64,000 bases of DNA, from assembly GCA_016806645.1 (NCBI GenBank), contig JACSYO010001580.1, positions 85,001 to 149,000 on the forward strand. The letters run 5' to 3'. Positions 56,895-64,000 of this stretch are shown piece after piece. Origin of the DNA: Ophiodon elongatus (lineage: Eukaryota; Chordata; Actinopteri; Perciformes; Hexagrammidae). A program made the position numbers and the translations under genes. The notes beneath the pieces were generated by a model. It saw only the letters and a list, made by a program, of their open reading frames with translations, did no database searches and had not been told where the DNA came from. Numbering within the stretch: the stretch's first letter is position 1; the number at the start of each line of letters is the position of its first letter.

Positions 56895-57545
56895 AAATAA
56901 TAATAAAGGGAAATTGATGCGTGTGCAGTATGCTGCTTGCAAATAGCGGATACGCTCTCAGCAAATGACGTATAAATGACAACAATTTGCAAGTCATTTT
57001 GCATGCAATGGGATCGCCTTTCTTTGTGTTTTGCGTGTCATTTGTAGTCTGTCACGGACTGCAATGGGAATGTATCTGCATAACTATGATGGGCTCTCAA
57101 TAAGTGACGGAGTATAACATTTGTGAGAGACCACACATGATGGACGAGTGTTCAGGTGTATGGATCAAACAAACACATTTTTCCCTTCTTATGTTTTGTT
57201 GTTTACATACATATTATACTTATATTTACTTAGTTCAGGTAGTTATTTTAAGCACAACAGCAATGTTTTTCCGAAACCCATCCAATTGGTTTCGCTGTCT
57301 AAATCTAACTGTGGCTGTTACTGTTGTTTTGTTGCCTAAGCATAGATGCATCCACTTCAAGGCAACGTTAAGTGACACGCAAAGAGCCTTTTCGGAATGT
57401 TAATCTTGTGGCATATGAATGACATGCACAAATTGGCATATAAATGACACGGCAAAAGCCTTAAATGCCTTCTAATGGTTTGAAGAAAGGTCTGAAAATA
57501 TGCTATTTATACGGCGTGCCATGAGGCTGGAATGCATAACCCAGA
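56895..57545. other. Non-coding stretch
   Basis: Contains repeated short phrases ATATGAATGACATGCACAAA / ATAAATGACACGGCAAAAGC near 57410-57460. No gene recognised. Confidence 0.4.
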
Positions 57546-57549
57546 GGTT

Positions 57550-57935
57550 GGGGAGACTGTGGCTTAGTGGTGAGCAGGGTCGTCCTTCAATCAGAGGATC
57601 AGCGGTTCAATCCCTGTCTCCACTAGTGTCCATGGACAAGACACTTAACCCCAAATAGCTCCCATAGGTAGCTGTACCTACAGTGTATGAAAGGTAGCTA
57701 CTCCTGATGGGCAGGTGGCACCTTAGCCCCTCCCATCAGTGTGTTAATGTTAGCTACTCCTGATGGGCAGGAGGCACCTTAGCCCCTCCCATCAGTGTGT
57801 TAATGTTAGCTACTCCTGATGGGCAGGAGGCACCTTAGCCCCTCCCATCAGTGTGTGAATGATGTCATGTAGTGTTAAAGCACTTTGAGTGATCAGAAGA
57901 CTAGAAAAGATCTATACAAGCACAGGTCCATTTAC
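57550..57935 (+). mobile_element. tRNA-derived SINE with internal 56-bp triplication
   Basis: A box TGGCTTAGTGG at 57560-57570 and B-box-like GGTTCAATCCC at 57604-57614. Then CAAGACACTTAACCCCAAAT, a tandem array of 56-bp units, and a 3' part with AGCACTTTGAGTGATCAGAA and GACTAGAAAAGATCTATACA, a tail common in fish SINEs. The head is shared with the SINE at 49983. A clear target duplication was not found. Confidence 0.85.
57683..57850. repeat. 56-bp tandem triplication inside the SINE
   Basis: Units at 57683, 57739 and 57795, each with TAGCTACTCCTGATGGGCAG and CACCTTAGCCCCTCCCATCA. Units two and three are almost identical, unit one slightly diverged. Confidence 0.95.
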
Positions 57936-57939
57936 CATC

Positions 57940-58735
57940 CATACACACGGTAAAGATTTTTGGGGATATATATATATATACTCTATTGTTTTCCAAATTT
58001 TGTAAAATAAATGATTAAAGAAATTCAATATTTATGGTGAAAGTGTTATACTGCAAAGATCTCTCTGCTTCTAGCCATGATGGTGCTGTTTCCATGGTGC
58101 AGGACTTACATATTACAGCAAAAATCAAGGCCACAGAATGAAAAATGTGACAGGAGCAAAAGAAAAACACCCCAAAACTGCTTGGGGTTTAGAGGGTTAA
58201 TCTACTGAAACTGATCTTTTGCCTGACATCAAACATTAACGGCCATTTTTCTGTTTATTTCATTTGTTCCCTGTGATGGTGAGAAGAGTGTTTTTGGCTC
58301 ACACCCTCACTGACATTTCCAAGTCTGATGCATTCAGACCTCAGCACACCCTGTCATTTTGATGTTCATGTTTTAATTCCAACACAATAATTAACCGACA
58401 GTGTGAATCACTGGCTTTCAATGAAGTAAGCTGGTGGGTTATTAACAGCAACACCAACACTGCTTTAAGTGGTTTCTTTTTTTTCTTTGTCCTGTAATTT
58501 TCTTGTTTGTGAGGTATTTTGAGATAAACAGCTTCCGTAATGCTCAGCATGGGAGCATAGCTGATTTACAGTTATTCAGCTGCTGATGTGTTCAGGCATT
58601 GTGTGTATTTGTGCCTACTGTGGATAATTTGTCCCAAAACCTGTGGCTTAAAACATGCATTAAGAAAATCATTACTCAGGTTGGGCTCAGCATTGTAAAG
58701 CAGCTAAAACTTGACGCACACAATATTAATACTCA
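57940..58735. other. Non-coding stretch
   Basis: AT run at 57966-57981. No gene recognised. Confidence 0.4.
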
Positions 58736-58771
58736 CCCCCCCCCCCACACACACACACACACACACACACT
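58736..58771. repeat. (C)n(CA)n compound microsatellite
   Basis: About 11 C followed by about 12 CA units. Confidence 0.9.
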
Positions 58772-58774
58772 TGC

Positions 58775-61190
58775 AGTATCTCAATGTGCAGATGCCAAAT
58801 GGCTCACACACACACAAATATCATATCTCTGAATCAGCAGCATTCATTTATGCTTCAGTGCTGTAAAAAGTTGGGCATTATATATTGAAAAGCCCGAGGC
58901 ACTATTTCACATGACTGTACACTCCGCAGCTAAAAGCACCCAGTCTTTAATATAATATCTACCTTATTACTGTTTCCCAGGAGAAGATAATGGTTTGCGA
59001 CCCTGAGAGCGAGCAAATATTGATAACAGATTCACAAAGTACCATGTATTAAATTACACAGCAGATAGGAAAGGAAAAAGACGTTGAACCCGCGCGTGAA
59101 AAAAAAAAACATCAACTCATTTTTGCGGAGATGCCTGGTTTCCCTCGCTGACAATTTGAGGCTTCTGTCCTCAGCATTTTTTCCCCCCCCCCCCTTACGG
59201 CCCCCCCCCTCCCAATAGCAAAAGCCCGAGGGTGATGACACTCAATACCCTCACCTTTATTAAACGTTGTTGTCTTGTTCAACAGAGATCTTTAAAAAGG
59301 GGGAAAACCCACAGCGTACACATAAATGGGTAATCCATTACAAATAATGGGAATACTCCTGCCCAGCTTAAGGCGCTTAGTGAAAAATGATTTCAGCAGC
59401 TTTATTATAATGGGAGAAAAGCAAAAAGGTTATCTGATTCATACAGGTATGTTTTGCTGATTATGCACACTTATTTTGCAGCAAGTGAACCCGAAACTGC
59501 AAAAGCACCCCACCAGGGATTTGGTCAACACAAAAGTTCCAAAACAAAAGCTGAATGTGCCTCTTGTTTATGGAGGTCCCAGTAATAGATGGAGAATGAG
59601 ACTTTTTAAACATCGGGGCAAACAAACTGCAAAATGTTCGCAGCAGAATATAATGTGGAGTAAAATATCACACTAAATCTGTTTTGAAAGCTTAATTAGG
59701 CCTTCATTTAAGATGTGATACAGCTAGAAGCTACAATCACTGACAGTACAGATTTTAACAATTTGTCACACGTTTTTTTGCGGTTGCGACGGCCACACAA
59801 GCAGTTTAAGTGGTTTGTCTTTCTTCTCATTTAACACTAGGGCTGACCTCAAATAGCCAACTGTCCGACGATTGGATCTAAGAAGCCCAATTCGACTGGC
59901 AATCTCACAGTGGAATCATCGCAGTGGTGGGAAAATGTGGTCGTGAAGCAAAGGATCATTCCATTCAGGCTATACGGGGGTTGCTGAATGTCTGGTTTTA
60001 CATGGAATAGCTTGGTTTCTCCCAATAAAATCAGGATACGTAACAAATATTTGGTGTAAAACTACTAATACTGTGATAATTTTATTTTGCAAACAACTCA
60101 TGTGCTTTCAATCAATATCATTAGTGTGCATAAATAAAACATTATGTAGATCAAGTAGCCCTTTCCAAAGTATCGGAGCAGCATCTTCTAAGGTTAAAAA
60201 CTAAGATTCCTTGTAGGGGACCTAGCTAACATACAAACATTTCATGGAATATGATACGAGTTGTAGTCTTTTGTTTACATACATGCCTGTCTCTGTGGGC
60301 TCTGTCTATATAAACCCTCCATTTCTGTCTTGTGTTGGTTCTATTATCTTTTGTTCAGTTAACCTTAATTGAAGTCAAAGTTAGAGTTGTATTATAAATA
60401 ATTTGCTGCTTTGATCATTCCAAATCATGTAAATATAGTTCTATATTACATAATAAAATGTCTCTATTTTACGTTCATAATTCCTCCGTAGGAAAAGTGA
60501 CACCATCCTGGGATGGGCTGGTAATCATATTTAAGGACTAGTGCAAAAAAGGAAGCTTTTAGTATAATATATAATTATTATTTTGCCTGGTTGTCCATGT
60601 TGTTTTTAGGAAACCTTTGGTCCAGCTTGATTCAAAGAACCAAAACCATAATCAACCCTGCAACAGATTTATCTGCTGTCTTAGTCTTTTTAAATAATTT
60701 CATATTTTTTTTCAACATTTATCTAATATATTTTTTTCCTTACTCAAACCACTTTCAACTGTTTTTGTTTAAGCAGTGCTCAAAATCGACTTACCGTATG
60801 GAGAATGACATACACACTGGACCAATTCCATACAAAAATACCACATGGTTCTGATGCCATTGCTGATCACACCAGTGTGTAAGGAAACACCTTAGCCAAG
60901 CAAATTGTTCAAACAAATCCATTTGTATGGGAAACAAGTAGACTTTCTTTACCTCACGGGCAGATTTATTCTCCCCTTGTTTTAATCAAGCAAATGAAGA
61001 TTTTAAGATCGAATGGGAGACTAAATACTACACTTGATTAAATGGCTTAAGTGGAAGGGTCCTTTGGGTTGGATAGACATTAACCCTATATAATATAATA
61101 GATCACCGAGCCCCCACTGCCCCACCACAACGTTGATCATATCCATCCTGGAGAGGGACGTTGACGACGTTGAAGTCCAATTGCACCAGG
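58775..61190. other. Non-coding stretch with a possible conserved block
   Basis: 58840-59060 is repeat-free, with even composition (for example GAGAAGATAATGGTTTGCGA), a candidate conserved non-coding block on appearance only. Poly-C runs lie at 59184-59212. No gene recognised. Confidence 0.35.
59184..59212. repeat. Poly-C runs
   Basis: A run of about 12 C and a run of about 9 C separated by TTACGG; the minus strand is G-rich and could form a quadruplex. Confidence 0.85.
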
Positions 61191-61194
61191 TCCA

Positions 61195-61880
61195 GACTCC
61201 TGTCTTCTCTTCCACCCTGAAGCACTGTGCTGATCAGCTGTCTCTGGTGTTCATAAACATCTGAGATCTTTAAGATCTCCACAATCATACCCTTCCCGCC
61301 CGAAAAAACAAAGATGTCTTTTGAGCTCCTTGTTCTGTCACATGTCAAAACCATGGCTGACTCCTATCTGGAAACCCTACAATTCGCCTACATAGCCCAC
61401 AGGTCTGTAGACGACACTTTCAACATGGCCCTCCATTCATCCTCCAGCACCTAATCTCCTCAGGAACCTACACCGGGATCTTGATTGTGGACTTCGGCTC
61501 CGCCTTCCATATCATCATCCCGGCTCGGCTGCAGGACAAGCCCGACCTGAAGGTGGATCCTTCCTGTCTGACAAGAAGCAGCATGTGAGGCTGGGGAAGC
61601 ACGTATCTGATGGTGGAGATGGATGTGGAACGCAGCCCGACCCTTATGGATCACCCTGTGCGGCTACCCCGCCAAAGACAATGATGGTGCACTTCGACAC
61701 CGCCATCGGCGAGTCTATCCTGACATGCTCCATCACCATCTGCTACGCTGCAGCCACTGCCAAGGACAAGAGCAGACTAAAGGAGAGGAGGACGCGGCAA
61801 ACAAACGGAGGACTTTCAACCGAGAGTTTGAGTCCCAAAGTTACATCAGGGATGTTTTTAATGCCGTGTTTTCAGTACTT
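61195..61880 (+). pseudogene. Rex1/CR1-like LINE ORF2 relic with internal deletion
   Basis: The plus strand, in shifting frames, reads HCADQLSLVF, then LVLSHVKTMADSYLETLQ and FAYIAHRSVDDTFNMALH, then GTYTGILIVDFGSAFHIIIP and ARLQDK, matching the first part of the reverse transcriptase of Rex1-type fish LINEs ('LQFAYR..RSVDDA', 'DFSSAFN'). After QHVRLGKHVSD the text jumps to ILTCSITICYAAATAKDK, which belongs near the C-terminus, so the middle including the YADD catalytic box is deleted. Frameshifts are also present. Inactive. Confidence 0.75.
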
Positions 61881-61884
61881 ATGT

Positions 61885-62500
61885 TACGTTGTCTACATTT
61901 TACTTAGTTTACGTGGTTATTTTCGGCCCAAAATGTGAGTTTGTTTCTAACCTTCAGCAAGTATTTTGTTTGAATTCACAAACTCAACTACATGTTTATT
62001 GCTGTCTCTCTACTACTTCCTGCTATCAATATTGACGCAATTAAGGCCCCCAAAGGGTTTTAATTTCAGATGGGAAATTGAATTCTGTCAAGATATGATC
62101 TGCATTAGGATGTGTTTCAGAGCATGACACTATACATACGTGTATGTGTGAGTGTTATGTGGTACAATACAAAGACAATTTCATCACAGTTTGACAGGGT
62201 GGGATCACCACAAAGATACTGGAATACATTAAGTGATCGTGATAATGGATTCTTAAGAAGAAAGTCTAACTCTTTGAGAAGTGGCATTATGATTAAAAAG
62301 CTGCCATTTTGACTCAGCAGTCCATATGGAGGACACAGCCGCTGTTTGAATTTTAACATTAAATTAATCAATTTTAATCAACAGGTTACAATTAAACGAT
62401 TAAAGAAATAGTTCAACAATTAAGGATTTGGATTTGTTAGATTGGTTTGCACTCAGAGTAATTCAAAAAGAACGATCGGGAACGATCGGGAATCTGACGT
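61885..62500. other. Non-coding stretch
   Basis: AACGATCGGGAACGATCGGG near 62471 is a 10-bp tandem pair. No gene recognised. Confidence 0.4.
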
Positions 62501-62504
62501 CACT

Positions 62505-62615
62505 AAACATAGACTGTATATAAGCAGAGTTTGAGGTCACCGTGACGTCACCCATTGGTTTGTGGAATACAATTTTGAAGCCTCGATTCCAACATATTGG
62601 CCGTCGACATCTTGT
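62505..62615 (+). repeat. Dispersed repeat copy, partner of 50585-50690
   Basis: ATAGACTGTATATAAGCAGA, GTGACGTCACCCATTGGTTT and TTTTGAAGCCTCGATTCC. It abuts the LINE relic that follows. Confidence 0.7.
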
Positions 62616-62900
62616 TGAGGGTTCTCTCAGCTTGAGGAACAAAGCTGCTCCTAAATCTAGTGATACTCCTGTGTCACTCAGTAGACTGGCTGTGGCTGGG
62701 TGGGTGGGTCTGTTAATATCCTTTCGGCTTTTCGCCGGCTTCCATCAATATCACTGATGCCCAAAAGATGGGTATCAATTATGTTCCGTACGGTTTTAAT
62801 CACTCGCTGTAGCGCCCTCCTGTCTAGGGCAGTGCACATGCCATGCCAGTTTGTAATGTTTCTGTTGTGGCAATTTATCAGTATGTTCTTTTTCATGTAA
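62590..62900 (-). pseudogene. LINE ORF2 C-terminal relic (Rex1/CR1-like)
   Basis: The minus strand reads NRNITNWHGMCTALDRRALQ then RVIKTVRNIIDTHLLGISDI and RRKAERILTDPPTQPQ, the characteristic end of CR1/Rex1-type ORF2 ('W.G......DR..LQRV...A..I.G..LP.I'). No reverse transcriptase core is attached. It is on the opposite strand to the relic at 61195-61880 and shows less decay, so it is a separate insertion. Confidence 0.65.
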
Positions 62901-62904
62901 CTTG

Positions 62905-64000
62905 TATCGCCTAACTCTGAATATTGTGTTCAGGCAGAAGTTGCAAAAGCAGAAGTCGACACCAAACAAAGGTAGCCTCTGTCTGACTTGCTGTTATCTC
63001 AACCTACACCTTTCTCACAAAAGCAGAAGCAGCAGCCCCTGCCAAGGCCCGGGACCCGGCCATGGCATCTTAGCTCCGTTGGAAAAGGGAATACGCCTGC
63101 AGGGGGGAGGCGAGATAATGTGCAGCTGGAACAAGCGGTTCAGTTTGTGTGAGGCATATAATATTCTGCAAAAACCTTAACTTGTTGTTAGACCTCCGAA
63201 CCATCTGTGGGGAAAGAGCTCTGACCATTCAGCTGAATTATTCTAAGTTTCTGTTAAATAAAAAACGTAAAGACATTTGAGTTGCTCATCACGTTTGTTT
63301 TTCACCAGAAAGGATATGTACGTTGACCATTTTAAAACTTTTCACTTGCTCCACTTCAGCGCCATTGATGTAAGCAATGCACCTGGAGTATTTTACCAGC
63401 CTATTACTGTATATTCAATTGCATTATATGACAGTTGGATAACTGTGTTTTACAGTAATTTTACTTGGCAGCATGTTACTGTTTATTCAAAAAGGGTAAC
63501 AAAATCTGCTAATTTTGTATTTAATTCAATTCCATCATGAGCAGAAAATTTAAATTGCATCAAGAACAGTGTAACAGAACTGCAGGACAGTCTAGCTTCA
63601 CAGTCTTTTGTACGTGTAAATGTGGTCTGCAAGAACTCCATGACAAAAAAGAGAAAAGGCGAAAGAAGAGCGGGAGATAGAGAGAGCGACCGGTGAGAGA
63701 GGACGTGACTGCAGTGTTTTGACTTGTAACCTCAACACTGATGACGAGTGCCTGTAAAACACACAACAAAATTGACCAACACAATGGTAAAATATGAAAG
63801 AGACTAATGGAGGGAGAGAATAGTTGAAGCAGTACTTGAACTAGCTGAAGCAGTACTTCATGTATTTTACGAAGCTCTAAGAGCAGGCCGAATGATGCCC
63901 TCATTCATTTTGGTGAAATCGGACATTTTCTCTGTTCAATGTGAAAACATGAAATTATCTGCACCCGTTTCCTGAGATCTCGACGGGCTCAGCTGCTCTT
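62905..64000. other. Non-coding stretch
   Basis: No gene recognised. The ORF at 63560-63904 (114 codons, minus) is Leu-rich, without family signature, and overlaps purine-rich sequence at 63640-63700. Confidence 0.35.

Overview
The window looks like teleost fish nuclear DNA that is almost entirely non-genic. It has no compact operon-like coding, no long intact ORF, very dense CA/GT and CT/AG microsatellites, and relics of transposon families typical of ray-finned fish: an L2 (Maui-like) LINE, a Rex1/CR1-like LINE, Tx1/L1-like LINE pieces, hAT-like and PIF/Harbinger-like coding relics, a TTAA-flanked MITE and tRNA-derived SINEs. It also has a fish-type PRY-SPRY exon. I found no intact host protein-coding gene, tRNA, rRNA or CRISPR array. 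The window is probably intergenic or deep intronic.

Layout. 1-4.5 kb: unassigned. 4.57-5.02 kb: a 73-bp minisatellite ending in a hairpin with a telomere-like loop. 5.45-6.09 kb: a frameshifted PRY-SPRY exon on the minus strand. 6.2-10.2 kb: short repeat fragments. 10.4-24.8 kb: a nest of transposons. An unnamed non-coding repeat (here 'family X') is present in three copies. The third copy is split by a 5.3-kb L2 LINE with a 7-bp target duplication, and the interval between the second and third copies holds an L1-type ORF1 relic and an hAT-like transposase relic. 26.6-35.7 kb: a belt of more than ten long dinucleotide arrays, an old local direct duplication (27.5 and 28.6 kb) and an L1-type 3' end (34.6-35.4 kb). 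37.2-37.9 kb: a 679-bp TTAA-flanked MITE whose insertion site can be read from the flanks. 38.8-40.3 kb: a 12-bp minisatellite, another MITE and long CT and CA arrays. 45.5-46.9 kb: a G-rich minisatellite, a SINE with a clear target duplication and three unrelated triplicated short repeats. 49.98-50.7 kb: a SINE and other fragments. 53.9-54.2 kb: an unrecognised 102-residue ORF ending in a perfect 27-bp-arm palindrome. 54.7-55.3 kb: a diverged repeated block. 56.3-58 kb: a Harbinger Myb-like relic and a SINE with an internal 56-bp triplication. 61.2-62.9 kb: two more LINE relics. The rest is AT-rich DNA in which I see nothing assignable.

No set of genes here works together as a pathway. The readable biology is insertion history and local repeat growth. 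The best candidates for follow-up are the minisatellite that grew inside the L2 ORF1 and stays open in all three frames of one strand, the palindrome at the end of the 53.9-kb ORF, and the datable nested insertions. I saw nothing that convincingly amounts to a new molecular system.
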